Shown piece after piece: positions 33,901 to 44,925 of a stretch of 64,000 nt of DNA (position 1 is its first letter; each line of letters starts with the position of its first letter). Source of the DNA: Rostrohypoxylon terebratum. Lineage: Eukaryota; Ascomycota; Sordariomycetes; Xylariales; Hypoxylaceae. The stretch is from assembly GCA_022497145.1 (NCBI GenBank), contig MU385882.1, positions 248,001-312,000 on the forward strand, in the 5' to 3' direction. The position numbers and the translations under genes were made by a program. The notes beneath the pieces are model-generated. The model ran no database searches, was not told where the DNA came from, and saw nothing but the letters and a program-made list of their open reading frames with translations.

Positions 33901-34512
33901 CCTATGGTCACCGAGACACTGGAACAGGCCATGAGCTCACCAAATCCTCACGGGGTTCTAGTGCCTGAAGTCGATAACCTCGCGCAGGATCCAGCCGGTG
34001 CGCCAATCTTCCAGTGCAATGTTTACACACCCCAAGAGAGAGAAGTAGTGCTAGACAAGTACGGTATGAAGCAAGACCTTGTTTTCTCAGTAATCGTGAA
34101 GAACAATAAGCCTAGCAATTACAAGCTGATGGAGTTCGATATCGCGGTACCGCTAGGGCCCGCGACAGGCAGCGGAAGAAATAGCCTCATGGAGACGTAC
34201 GACGGACCTGGCGCTACCATGCTAAGTAATCTACGATTTAACGTACTGGCGTCGTTCACAACTATGCCGGCATCGAATATTCGGTGCTTACTGCTGAGGC
34301 TAGTGCCGCGGAGCAGGAAGGGTTATGTTAGTATTGAGGACGTTAATGAGCTTGGGTTTATCCTAAGCTTAGCGAAGATTAACGAGTATGAGGAAGACCG
34401 GAAGCTCGCGATACTTTACACGTCGGCCTATTATAAGTATGTGCACGAAACCGATCCGCGAACGGATCAGTTCACTGTTGTTATCCAGAAACAGGCACAA
34501 GAATCATCATAA
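30958..34512 (+). CDS. Giant orphan protein, 1184 aa, bacterial-like
   Basis: A single uninterrupted exon. The first ATG is at 30958; the upstream in-frame TTG at 30946 is not a normal start. The N-terminal part (SFWAPALVAGPKYEI, LPEGSIYSTYPPPAY, HVVLSDPHLPWER, VPWLVLLSFTQDEL) and the middle (DWMVILAWVMDRMFLAGVPA, LRFFHIDPNWVDALIDGAL) look like a family of very large bacterial proteins of unknown role. Two acidic low-complexity linkers lie at about 815-840 and 940-955. There are no transmembrane spans or signal peptide. The lack of introns over 3.5 kb is unusual beside the intron-bearing neighbours and would fit recent bacterial origin. The function is not known; the link to the other giants rests on position, size and similar conservation pattern. 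Confidence 0.85.
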   Translation: MVVIFTGGKSTAINSPRHLTIRHARRTVFRSKLALGLASAEDDDGPDLAPGEERLNSFWAPALVAGPKYEITATQTVKAPSNDPLLLVSKQDFTVDAPQFSLPEGSIYSTYPPPAYPDDHRILPHVVLSDPHLPWERIGSPSTEKIPDNRNKVPWLVLLSFTQDELKLQPGSLGSLDFKQTATLSIKMTVGDLQQLSNVTTPSYKGVSDVTSKSGEFIFIKPDLFKSLFSKFDSENNRVDAKTPYTQNYKFLSHVRKINTTGMAVAGTEDVGIFSVVVSGRAGPMHNKSPANVAVHLLSIEGVEDMEFPGPEKDFVSLCSLHSWNYTVMPPGMLNVFDTFTALGKTLNVLRPPDEIINSLRGSDRVPNRVANRLQDGYSLVRYRLQTGEQTVALFRGPFTPSIVPRFDQFDKCSNSGQDLQILDQQIGIMDITYSSAWQLGRVLAAGDQSFTAALSRFRSAIHTAAIKASKEEAIIQAGTRQSFRSRTDVLGDLRGTVKKLDQIHLPQQKVGDGNNGGGNEPTHSRVPDGRWYRRPLGRKEYPRLGLNQDVVRDKYLTFAIQAALELSMAKDQNGDKSDEVYDETNSPVSTDWMVILAWVMDRMFLAGVPAHYLLTDPSHLGPESLRFFHIDPNWVDALIDGALSLGNHQGTDKDRQAIKCAINRYVEYLPSNQPHHPQIPTYGFYLRSDLVTMFPDLKVTTLPEPPEGTRPERAPLLRHEIVTDGVMLGLFDRVPGSDEFTGLKFTQPPHQQRFAAADSLSAERVIINIRKQYTVSQEERKNDQYPHRPLQKIEMRPGDHENWFIWDSKPKPSSSRASGSDEESDGDEDDDLGPENDLRILRLPHYADGQLAILQEKMGTFVDEKGHDKKYFDDDTATSALVAMQLTDPIYYLQINLQGNASLKNLQPSTAEKESPLEAKLRKLQLVKHTVVPNLTQGSGNDDSDNDEDTETMEQSSHTMIYRTEPPPLIHVPTSAPHVRPMVTETLEQAMSSPNPHGVLVPEVDNLAQDPAGAPIFQCNVYTPQEREVVLDKYGMKQDLVFSVIVKNNKPSNYKLMEFDIAVPLGPATGSGRNSLMETYDGPGATMLSNLRFNVLASFTTMPASNIRCLLLRLVPRSRKGYVSIEDVNELGFILSLAKINEYEEDRKLAILYTSAYYKYVHETDPRTDQFTVVIQKQAQESS

Positions 34513-34948
34513 AAGCAATATCCTAGGTATCTAATGTCATTTAATTTGAAATCAAATCTCATCGCCGGAATTGGTATATGGATCGTCTTGCTGTCCTCCG
34601 TTGAGGATTGGCACGTAAACTATCATCAGACCATCCTCACTCACCCTGAAGTCGAGGCGGCATATCACTTAGCATAATACCCCCGTTTAGAGCCCATTCA
34701 TGTTTCCTGAAGATTTACCCAAGTACCTAGGCACCAAGGCTCTCATGGCCAAACCGACGTAAGGGGATAAAAAGTCAACTTTCATTCGCTATCATGCCTT
34801 AACTATCGTACTCTACTAAAAACTTCTCTGGCTCACTAGATGATACCCTCTTCCCCAACGGTGCCCAAACTACTTCTTTTAGCACAACCCAAAGAACAAT
34901 CGTACCTAGGTGCTTAGGTAGATAATCATTCATTCTCGCCAAAATAGC
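34513..34948. other. Convergent 3' intergenic
   Basis: About 0.44 kb of AT-rich DNA with TACCTAGG words near 34725 and 34908. No gene is seen. Confidence 0.6.
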
Positions 34949-36302
34949 TCAGTTATCCGGTGGATTGAACTCCACCGGGTCTCGAAATTGGTCAGCAGGT
35001 GTAAATAGGGTGAGATCCGCTTGCGCAACCACGTTGATCAAATGCGTGCAATTGCCGCATGGCGGGGCGAGATATCTGTGCTCATAGTCACCACTAGGTG
35101 TCACATCGGATCGTTCTAACATCTTATCCTCGTAGTAGGCTAGAGATTTCGTTTCATCCCGCTTCGTGACATCATCTACGGCTGCCTTTCTCAACGCGAA
35201 CCCATATGTCTTGGTCGTTTCATCCACTTCGCTATGGCAAAGCAGGTCAGCCAATAGAATAGGAATTAGGTAGCAAGGCGCAAGCTTACGAAAGTAATTG
35301 GAGAACGGGATATGTCTCTGCGCAATTGCCGAACGCCCAAAACTCTTCTTGGGAATTATCAAATCCCCAAGGCTTTTCCTCTCCTTTCCAATTTTTGATA
35401 GAAATCTCAGTTATATTGCGGAATTGATTCAGGAGGTTGAACCTTGTAAGGCTGAGATTAACCCCTATAGATTTTTTATGGAAGCCTCCGAGCGAAGCCC
35501 CGAGAGAAAATTGCGATTGCTTTTTCTCCGAAATATCGGGCTCGGCCCATGTGCACTGGAACATGGCGGGAGACGGAAACCTGATAAGAGTTAGATTTTG
35601 CGCGCAGTGCCGTCGGAGGTATTTGAATGAGCTTCACTTTTTCTTGATAAGGCATACGGACCATCGCGCATACACCGCAGTGAGAGGAAGGAAGAAGTTA
35701 TATCGGTTGGCTGCTGGAGGCGCGGGACCTAGCTTGGAAAAGAAAAGTCCCAATAGATCCACGTGTGCCCAGAAGAACTGCTTTCGTTGCTCGGTCTCCT
35801 TGTGGCTTATCGGGAATCCATTAAACCTCCATTTTGCATCATTGTCTATCACATTCAAGGGGCAATAATATTTGTCCTTGTCGTCCTTCGGCTTTTTGTT
35901 CACCTTGCGGTAAATATATTGCTTCGGGGTAGGTTCTGAGAAGTTCGGTCCATCCGGGTCGCTATATGACGGGATAAATTGTACTGGACATGGAAATATC
36001 AAGATTCAGGGGCATCATACCATAGACTTTTGATGTGGCTGAGGATATCTGTTATTAGGGCCTTCCCAGCTATGTCTTTGTCGGTCTCTGCGGGCAGATT
36101 TCCAGCGATTTTGTCGAGTTTCTTAAGAATCTAGGTTCATAGCGGTAAGACTTAAGCCTTAAATAATTGAACGAGTCTGTTATTTGTCAGTACACACCTG
36201 AATTGGATCTTTTATCTCGTAGAGCTTTCTGAGGGTGGTCTTGTCATCTTCTGGGTCGTTATATTGAATCGCACACCAATCTAAGTGTACCGTTGCAGCC
36301 AT
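34949..36302 (-). CDS. Unrecognised protein, five exons, 358 aa
   Basis: I assemble complement(34949..35231, 35290..35580, 35674..35961, 36021..36130, 36198..36302). The introns are 58, 93, 59 and 67 nt, all with GT...AG ends and consistent phases. The start reads MAATVHLDWCAIQYNDPEDD. The middle has YYCPLNVIDNDAKWRFNGFP and FQCTWAEPDISEKKQSQFSL, and the C-terminus has a CGNC motif (LAPPCGNCTHLINV), perhaps a metal-binding or redox pair. No family is recognised. There is no signal peptide or membrane span. The exon 2/3 and 3/4 joins are the least certain, because other GT donors lie nearby. It lies just outside the giant-gene island, converging with it. Confidence 0.55.
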
Positions 36303-36925
36303 CCTATCCTAGCTACAGGATCCTATAGGGAGTAGAGGCTGCGTTAATCTATAGGCACTACAGGCCCTCTTAGGGGAGCCTGTCACGCTTTAATAGTACC
36401 ATTCCCAGGTACTACCTAGGTAGGTACCTAGGTAGGGGGGTGTGACTGCGGTCACCGGCATCTCTAAATGTACCTATATCTTGAAGTACTAGATTGTATT
36501 TCTTGGAGTACTCTACTTTCCTAGGTACGAATACAGAGTGCCTCTAACTTTGACAGCCACATAGATCGTGCAGGATCCACTATAAGAACTATCGGATCGG
36601 ATCGTCTCCATTGCCTGAAACAGCCTTTCAGCTCTTAACCAGCAGCCAATAGTGGGGTATGTCGCCTATCTCAGAATTAGCTATGATCCGATGATCTTCA
36701 CAGACTCCCCAAATCGCTCTCCTATTGGAATAATTCTCAAAGACTCTAAGGCGCGTAATTGCTCCTCTTCTTTGAATAGTTATCCTATTTATGCTTGAAG
36801 CCTGAAGTGATGATAGCCTATTCCTATCTGACCTGTCAGAACCCTGTATGGCGTCTCTATTGACTAGAACACATTCATTGGAAGATATTTGTGCTCGAGT
36901 CAAACTCGATGCACCTGTATCAGTA

Positions 36926-37195
36926 TCAGACACCTCCAGTTCCCGAAAACTCAGTCGCGTCTTCCTCAGTAGTCAGACGATATTGACAAACGCAACATAC
37001 GCCTCGTCTACTTAATCCAGCATATGCAATCATGGTTGAAACGAAAATTGTCAACAGAAGGATGGTGACAGCCACAAATGTACGTTGGAAAACCTCATGT
37101 TGAGATATTAACAATATTAACACACCTGCCCTCCAACCCCTATTCACATTACATGCGCACGCAAATATACTAAGAGAAACTGGCAAGTAGGCCAT
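36926..37195 (-). CDS. Possible small membrane protein
   Basis: An open frame of 89 aa with two hydrophobic stretches (LPVSLSIFACACNV and FVAVTILLLTIFVSTMIAYA) followed by a Cys-rich tail (GVCCVCQYRL). It could continue through an intron into the frame at 36628-36933, but no clean splice is evident. It is divergent from the small gene at 37230, with start codons 34 bp apart, which is very close for two real genes. Confidence 0.28.
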   Translation of the reverse strand: MAYLPVSLSIFACACNVNRGWRAGVLILLISQHEVFQRTFVAVTILLLTIFVSTMIAYAGLSRRGVCCVCQYRLTTEEDATEFSGTGGV

Positions 37196-37229
37196 CCCAC
37201 CTCCTGGCTGGTCGGCCGACTACGCCGAC

Positions 37230-37514
37230 ATGGGTGGCGACGAGGAATGGTCGGCAGATGGGGTTATAAGTAGCATGTTAGAGGAAGCATCCATCAGTAC
37301 CGAGGTTCTACAGCCAATATTCGCGATGGAAGCGTATACTGGGGGTTCCCTAGTTCTATTCGAGGCGGGCAAGACAGGTAGCACGCAATATTACTTTTAC
37401 AGTCCGATAGAGGGCTCGTTGTGGCGTATCACTAAGTTGAGCGATCTAGCTTCCATCACGGAGGCTATCAAGAAAAAGGGCGCGAAGAGCCTAGATGTTG
37501 AGGAGGTGCTATGA
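37230..37514 (+). CDS. Small hypothetical protein, 94 aa
   Basis: A compact frame starting MGGDEEWSADGVISSMLEEA with plausible alternating strand and helix content (GGSLVLFEAGKTG, YYFYSPIEGSLWRITKL, AIKKKGAKSLDVEEVL). Its composition looks protein-like, but no family is recognised. It is isolated between gene-poor stretches. Confidence 0.42.
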   Translation: MGGDEEWSADGVISSMLEEASISTEVLQPIFAMEAYTGGSLVLFEAGKTGSTQYYFYSPIEGSLWRITKLSDLASITEAIKKKGAKSLDVEEVL

Positions 37515-38385
37515 TCGGGATGTATATTGGAAGGGACTTAGCGCTGTTAAACGCTATAATTACAGGGAGCCTCAGTGATCAATTCCACTAAGTGAGATCC
37601 ATAGATGGTGGATGGATCACCTACATAGAACCAAAATCTCACGCAGTATGACCTCACAGCAACCCCATAGCTCCAGGGCTATAAATACCTAGGCTCTGGA
37701 CAGCACTAAATTACAGGGGGACAGGTTTTCCCCAAGTTCAAATTGATTTGAATTTAGGATATCTCACGGAATTTTAAACTACCTAAACAGTTTTGAGGCC
37801 ATGACAACCTTATAAATATCCAATGCCGGTTTTCAGTAGTGTATCATAGGTATGAATACTGTAACGGAGCTAAGTACACCTAGGTAGTCGATCGCTATAA
37901 AGAACCTGAATGCTGAGAGGTCCTAGGGGCTTAGGTAAGTGCAAGACGCTGCAATTGCGAATCGTGCAGGTACTTAGCTGCCTTAAAGTATGCTGAGGTA
38001 CAGTGACCCGTTTTCACTAAAAGCTGCCCTAGGATCGTATGGATGGACAGTAATCAGAACCCGTTCTATCCATCCATGGCCCGTACCAAGGTCCTAGGTA
38101 AGGTAGCCCTACCTAGTAGGTACGCGTTGCCCACCATCCATGGATATTACAGTAGTCATAGCCTTCTACTACCACCCACCTAGCTTAGTTGCGGGCAATA
38201 TTCCGGCTTAGAACTCAACGGCGGAACCATCCTATAGCTTAGATAAATTGTTGACAAAATAAGATGTGAGAATATACGACATGACGCGAATATAAATCTA
38301 TTCTATGCTATGAAAGCTTCATATAGCCATCTCAAGATCACACCTAAGCATTGGCAAACATTCATGACATCCCACCTTCTATCCC
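37515..38385. other. Intergenic rich in CCTAGG words
   Basis: About 0.87 kb with repeated CCTAGG/TTAGGTA words (37689, 37878, 37921, 38028, 38093, 38111). No gene is seen. The open frame at 38310-38576 is the antisense shadow of the Dus1 C-terminus. Confidence 0.5.
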
Positions 38386-40137
38386 TTAACCACAAACCAG
38401 CTCATCAGCCAACCTCTTCCCATCCAAGTTCGGTTCTTCCACCCCATCTACGCTATCAGTCTTCGGCAGCACCTCTCCCACATCCCCACCCCTTTTCGCA
38501 GCTCCCTCCGCCGAAACCTCCGCAGCAGCTTTGGCCGCCTGCTCCCGTTTCTTCTTCTCCTTCTTACTCAGACTAATACTCCCATTCGCCAGCGCCTCCT
38601 TCGGCAGGGGCCTTATAATCGGCTGCGCGACCCACCACGGCCTCTTACACTTCCTCACCGTAGCGACCGAGCTCTCCAGGTCGTCCACCTTATCCCCGCT
38701 TTTCCCCTCCGCGACCCCCGCCTCCCGCTCCGGCGGCGGTTCCTCGATGCTCTTACCGCCCGTCCTCTCGTACTCGACGAGGCCCTCAGCGACCCTACGC
38801 TCCACCATCTCCAGCACGTCTTCGATGGCGGGCACGTCGCCGGCGTGACACCTGGCGAGCGCGTCCCGTATGTCCGTATGAACGGATATGAAGTGCCGAA
38901 GGAGGTGGAATAAGTGGGGCCGCATCGCAATCAGGTTCGGCGAAACGCACTTCTCGCTCTTTCCCCCGCCATCCTTCCTCCTCTTCTTGCGCGCCGGTCC
39001 TTCCTCTTCCTGCTCCGCGTCTTTCTCCTTGCCCTCCGTGATCCACGCCTCGTCGTCCCCGATGACGAACAGGGGCCTTCGTGTGGGCGGTTCGTGTTGG
39101 AGAACGTGCTTATGTATGATGTCCATGTAGCGTCTGAACACCGCGTCGATGCGGTAGCCTCCCTTTCCGTCTCTGCCTCGCCAGTACTCCCTTCCTTCCT
39201 GTCCTGGAGCTGGTATTTGTGCGAAGATTGCGGGGTCGCTCAGGTTGCCTTCCGCGCTCATCACAGCATCAGCCCCTGTGGCCTCGAGACATCGCTCCAG
39301 GTCGTCGTGTTGGAGTATATTTCCATTAGCGAAAATGACCGTCTCTTTAGGTAGATTTTCTCTTAGGTAGCGTAGATATTCCCAGTCCGCAACTCCCGTC
39401 AAGTGCCCCTTCTGCTCTCGCCTCCGTCCGTGCACCGTAATGATACTTGCGCCAGCCGCTAGCACGTTCTTAGCGTAGGCTAGGGTAGCCTCCTTGGTCT
39501 CCAATATCCGGATCTTGGCCGTGACGGGTACGGGAAGCTTCTCGTGAAGAGTGTTGATCAGCTTGTAGATGAGTTCTTGGTTCTCTTGCAGGAATGCGCC
39601 GTAGTGACCTTTGCGCGCAATACCCTGCGGACAGCCTAAGTTCAGGTCCACGGCATCGCAATAAGGCGCAACTTGTGTTGCTGCGCCAAGAAGATGCTCT
39701 GCGTCATTGGCGCAGAATTGTACAAACAGAGGACGATCGAATGCCGGGTTACCGTCGAGGAAGGGCACAGTCTGGGGGGGTTGTTCGGAGTCTGTGGGCG
39801 CGGAGGGTTGAGTAGCCTCGAAATGTGTTTCTCTATATTTCGGCGTCTCTTCGAATAATCGAGCGTGGAACATAGGTGTGTAAGCTAAGACTTTCGAATT
39901 CTCGGCGGGTGTGAGGAACGACCTGGTGAGCATGCGCCAAGCCTAATATTCGACGACAGTCAGCCACTATTCACTCCCAAGAAGGACAAGTTAACTACGA
40001 AGAAGACATACGAACTCGGACTGATCGACCATTGGCGCAAGTACAAACTTAGGGCTGCCAATGCTTTCATAAAATGCCCGCCCATGCAACTTCGCCTTGA
40101 CCGCGGTTGTCTCTCCATCTGCTGTATTAGAAGTCAT
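38386..40137 (-). CDS. DUS1: tRNA-dihydrouridine(16/17) synthase, Dus1 type
   Basis: Two exons, complement(38386..39942, 40012..40137), are joined across a 69-nt GTATGT...TAG intron to give 560 aa. The FMN enzyme reduces uridine in the D-loop of tRNAs. Signatures: FVLAPMVDQSEFAWRMLTRS across the splice, LFVQFCANDAEHLLGAA, then VDLNLGCPQGIARKGHYGAF with the catalytic Cys at about 146, VTAKIRIL, ITVHGRRREQKG, and VIFANGNILQHDD. The C-terminal third is a long, highly charged Lys/Glu-rich extension (SLSKKEKKKREQAAKAAAEV) common in fungal Dus1. The ATG at 40137 is the first in the frame and lies just before KLHGRAFYE. Confidence 0.93.
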
Positions 40138-42159
40138 TGCGACGTAGTTTCTGGCTAGCAATTTCCAGCCGGAGCCGGGAATCTTCCAGCGTGAACCTAG
40201 TCTTCTTCCAACCTCCAGGATGACGACTCTGTATGCTGAATCTTGCAGCTGAAGAAATTTGGGAAATTCTAGTGACAATTACGAAGTAGTGCTCTAAGAA
40301 ATTCATGAGAGCTATTGCTTATCGATAATCACTATCGATATCTCTTATCACCTGCACACTATATCCGATATCCCCGTTTCGATGTGGGGGCAGGCGCTTA
40401 CTTAATCGCGTGCTCCTATTTCAATACCTAGTAAGTTATGAAGTCGTATCCTCAGCGTTCTAAAGATATCGGTCTCCAAGCAATCTACCAACTACCAACA
40501 GAATGAACGACATCCGTTCGACCAATATCTTTTCAACTATCCATGGATGCGAGCTACTATGCCCGCAATAGCACATCAATATCTATGATCATGCTTGTCA
40601 TGCAAGGAAAGTATGCTGAGAAAAAGTAGCCGAACTTGATTTGTGAAGATGAAGTACACCTCCTTAGAATCTATATAAGTATATAGTGCTAGTTCTAATA
40701 CTGAAGCAATTATATGAATTATATGGGCAACCTAACCAAATAGTACGTAGGTACCTAGCATCCATATATTCGTATAAGTCTATAAGAAACTTATAGCATA
40801 CCTAGGTTCTTATGTACTATAAAGGTTGTTAGAAAGCGCCGCTTAAGTGGTGAAGCCAAAGGGTATCACATGACCGACGGGCGACCCGGAGATTGGAAAG
40901 GGGGGTTGAGCAAGCTAGTGGCAACAACAAGAACCCGATCATTTCACTTACACTACATACCACCAGCATCCACCATGCGGCGGCTTATCATCTCGTATAT
41001 CGTCCGAGTACTTGTACAAATGAGCGATCGCGCTGGTCCACTGTGACCTCTTGGCGGGTTATCTAACCACCAACGGCTAGACTAGATGGTCGCTAACGAA
41101 GACCCTGGAGAGAGCAAACGTCACGATACCACGCAAAAACAGGGTCGTGCGGACGAATTATTCCGAATGAACGATGTGTCTCAGTGCACAGATTTGCCGC
41201 CGCACAGGCTGACCGTGTACCCAACGAAGGAAACGAACATTACAGCAATGATTGAATATAAGACATGGGGTAATAAAGTGGGCATTATTACCTAAGAACT
41301 CGAAATTAAATCTTTCACTAGCAGTACATTACTTCCATTGCCTAAAGCAAACGTCATCATAGTCTCAAGGTCGTGAACGAAAAGACAAAATGTATTGTTC
41401 CTCTCTTGCTCGAATTTTAAATGCTAACTCCCTTCATTTCCCTTGTCTAGAAATTAGGACGATGCAACACCCTGTAGATACATACATCTATGCTCGGTCC
41501 CAAAATGTTGGCCTTGCTCAGTTGCATCTTCGAGGGCGAGGAAGAACTTTTATGTGATAGATACGTGGGTAGGCAAAGGGGGAGATGAAGATGCCGTTTT
41601 ATTTTTCAATACTCCTCCACCAAGATCGAAATCACACTTTCGGCCGGTTCGGTCCTTTTAATCCCTGAGCTCTTAGCCTCAGAGCTATGTACTCCTCTCC
41701 CCATTCCGAGAACCGGGCGGGTCGACTGGATCAACACTCCTGCACCTAGTTCAGTTTCCTCCCTCCAGGATAGGCCGGGTTGTGCGCTATCATACAGGAC
41801 ACAACAAGGGACTCTAAGTAAGAGTACAGGCCACAGCTTGTTCCAGAACGTAATAGGAACGGGTCCTTCTGAGGTTGCCTCTCGAATAAAATGCTTTCAT
41901 AGGTCCGGCGTCCTTAGTAGCCATCGGGTCCGCCGTTGCTAGCTATGCTCGGTCTGATATTATAACAACAGGTTTGTTTTTGTGCTCGGAAAATAGGAAG
42001 ATACTGTAAATTCGAAAACGCCTTGACACCTTACTATGCTAAACCTGTGCAAACGCCGTAGACTTTAAGAGTGGCAAATACATGATTGTGGCCCGATAAG
42101 CCTTCAATCGAGAACGGAATCATTTTTACTGATATTTCGTAGTTTGGCGCTTGTCGTCG
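40138..42159. other. Intergenic, no gene seen
   Basis: About 2 kb. The small open frame at 41086-41295 has no family signature. The stretch includes the Dus1 promoter and, near 42160, the 3' end of the Bni4-like gene. CCTAGC/CCTAGG words recur near 40754 and 40801. Confidence 0.5.
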
Positions 42160-44925
42160 TTAAAAAAAGTGAGTATAAATCTTGGACGTCTCGTGAACTT
42201 CCATTTCCTGAAAACCAGTATCAGTAAGTATTTTCTAGCGAGATTACAATGCTGCTTAATCAGCACTTACCATTTTGAAGCTGTTCAATTCCTCCTTGAT
42301 TTGCTGAGCAAGCATTGGCGTTAAGCGATTGCAAGTTGCGATATCGCCACGACGGTCATACTCGCCACTTGGCCAAGTGTCATAGAAGACGATACGTGGG
42401 CTGAAAGTGGCATTTCGCTTGCTGTTACCACCTTGAGGTGTCGTAGGCGCACTTCTAGTGTCTTGACGAAGTCGAAGGGCAGACACAAAATAGTCCTCGC
42501 CGCCGATAGCAACAGAGCCGTTTCGTTTGTGACCCTGTACATCGTCATTTGGGGTACTGGGTGCGCTGGAACTCGGAGAATTCGAAACGTTGGGGATGTT
42601 CGGAAGGTCGAAAGTAGGACCTTTAAGCTCGGGTCCTCGATTGACTGGGCTCGGAGAATTGCTGCGAGCTAGAAAAGTGTTAGAACTTGATAGGCGTTTT
42701 GATTTGTCCTCTAAATTTGACTCACTTTTCAGGATACCTTTCCGGATCGTCGCGAGCACCTCAGCTCTCTCCCTCTCACCACCAACTATGCTCTTCCTCG
42801 CACCAGAATTATCCGTGCCTGAACTCCCAAGACGGTCGGATGATATGATATCTGTTGTCGCATCTACCGAGTTGTTCTCCAGGTGGGGGAATCCAGTGCC
42901 ACCGGCTTGCTGTGAGTAGGGATCAACGTTGACGTTTACTCTCTCGCGCTCAGCTTCGACTGTTACCATAGACACTTCGGCCTGGGAAACCTGGGGCAAT
43001 TTTAAATCCTCGGTGGGCGACCCGATGATGGATTTAGGCCGGAATAATCCAACTAACGATCTACCACCTTTCTTCATCCCACGTCCCATCTTACGGAGCA
43101 TTATTGACGCAGACGATGCTGTCGAGGAAATTGAAATGTTATCAGTAGATCCTGAGAAGAGTTTGGTGCCAGAATAGATGCTGCTTCCGATGCCACTCTC
43201 TTCTTGTTTCTGTGCAATCCGTGCCTGTTCCTCCTCATACAGGTCCTCGGGCCTGGGCTCTTTGTGCAATCTTGAGGGCTCATTCTGCGATGCCTTGGTC
43301 GGGTCAGAAGTAGTGATATCCTGGCCTGTAACCTTCCTAAGCTCAGCGGCGCTCCCGAAGGAGAAAGCTCGCCGCAGTCGGGACGTCTTGCTCTTAGATT
43401 TGCCTCCCTTCTCGTTAATTGCAGCGAGCTGCTTGGCCGCAGGACTATCAGTGATTGAATTAGAAGACGGCACCGACGACTTCGCCGGAGGCGATCCGGA
43501 TGAATTGGCGGGAGCTCCTGAGTCATCGGACGGAGAGCCGGGACCCATGGTTACGGGCTTCGACAGGGGAGATGGATTAATAGCGCGTTTGCCGACATCC
43601 GTTGATGAACCACGAGGCGGAATGTTCACCTGCTTTGATTGATCGTGGCCGGTCTTCTTGTCTGCAGAGGTGGAGGTGGAGGCGGGGCTTGCCGTGGGGG
43701 CAGATGCACTGGGGTTTCGATTGGCAGACTGTGATAGCAGGTTCAGTTAGTAACTTAGTGAGGCAATACCTGCTTCGCCATCGCCTGATTGGACAATCGA
43801 TCGGGGGACTCATTTCCTCAAAATTATTTCAAAGGGCTAATTACTTACCGAGGACGGCCTAGAATTGCTGCTCCCGCTGGAAACAAGGCTTTCGGAACTG
43901 CCATTAATGCGATGCATAGTATTCTTTTCGACTAGCCCGTTCGTGGAAAGGCCGGCAATAGGTCGAGGAGTTATTTTCTGGCTCTTATCTGCACTACCAT
44001 GTTTCCTTGACGCGGCTAACGATTCTAGGCGGAATGATTCCTCCGCTTTCTTGAACTCCTGCGGGGTCGGGGGGTTGGGATAATCGGAAGAATTGATGGA
44101 GTGTATGCTACGCCGTCGAAATCTCTTAGCTTCTTCCTCGGTATGATGCCGATATAGTTGCATATCATCTACCGCCATGGACCCGTAGGCACTATGCGGT
44201 CGACCCACCGGGACTACTGCATTTCTAGACGTTCCTGTTTTCCGGTCGGGCATAGCTCGAGGATTGTAAAGGTGGACAACAGTAGCCATACCGGAACCTG
44301 ATGGCATTGCCGAACTCTGCTGCTGCTGTTGCGCTTGCTGTGTCTGCATAACACTAGGCGACGAGTCTGTGTATCTTGCAGCTGGCCGCCTGTATCGTTC
44401 GGGTGTTGCTTTCGCAGCAGCAACCTGAGCAAATGTGGGTTGGTTAGATGAAATGTTTAACGGTGGAAGCTGGGGTCGAGGTCCGGACGCAGAGGCAACC
44501 CGAGAATCATCTTGAGACATCCCATTGGGCATTGACGGATGGCCGTTATTATTACCCGGTGTGTTGGAATTTGCAGGACGGGAACGCGCCGAAGCGTTTG
44601 GATCTGTCATCTGCATATTCGAAACACTTGTCGACGAACGGTAGGTCCCGTATTGCTGCCATTGTCCGCCGTTGGCCAGATTTGGCGTAGCTGTGAAGGC
44701 GTATGGCTGGATCGGTGCGGAGGTATTGCCACGATATACAGTCGACCCTCCACCAACGCTCCCAGATAGGCCGTGGTAATTATTTCTCTGAGCGTTACCC
44801 ATGTACGCCGGGTTAGGCTGGGTTCCTGATGGTCCTGGCATCCTTCCCGATGCTGAGCTGGGTCTGGTCTGAAGCAATGTCACTGTTCCACTTTGCTGAG
44901 GATATGTTTGGACCAACGCAGCCAT
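42160..44925 (-). CDS. Bni4/Afr1-like PP1-binding scaffold, 860 aa
   Basis: Three exons, complement(42160..42207, 42271..43728, 43849..44925), with introns of 63 and 120 nt, all phase 0. Almost the whole protein is Ser/Pro/Asn-rich and probably disordered, with a Gln stretch (QQAQQQQQSS). The ordered part is the C-terminus: NATFSPRIVFYDTWPSGEYD, RRGDIATCNRLTPMLAQQIK, EELNSFKM, then, across the last intron, EMEVHETSKIYTHFF. This C-terminal domain, with an RVxF-like RIVF docking motif, is what I recognise from Bni4/Afr1-type proteins that bring protein phosphatase 1 (Glc7) to septin sites and chitin synthase in yeast. The tiny last exon completes the conserved end. The ATG at 44925 is the first in the frame. 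Confidence 0.72.

Noticed and set aside
16987..34512. Interpretation as a contractile injection or toxin-complex locus
   Set aside because: No sheath, tube, baseplate, AAA+ or RHS-like signature was seen; protein size alone is not evidence.
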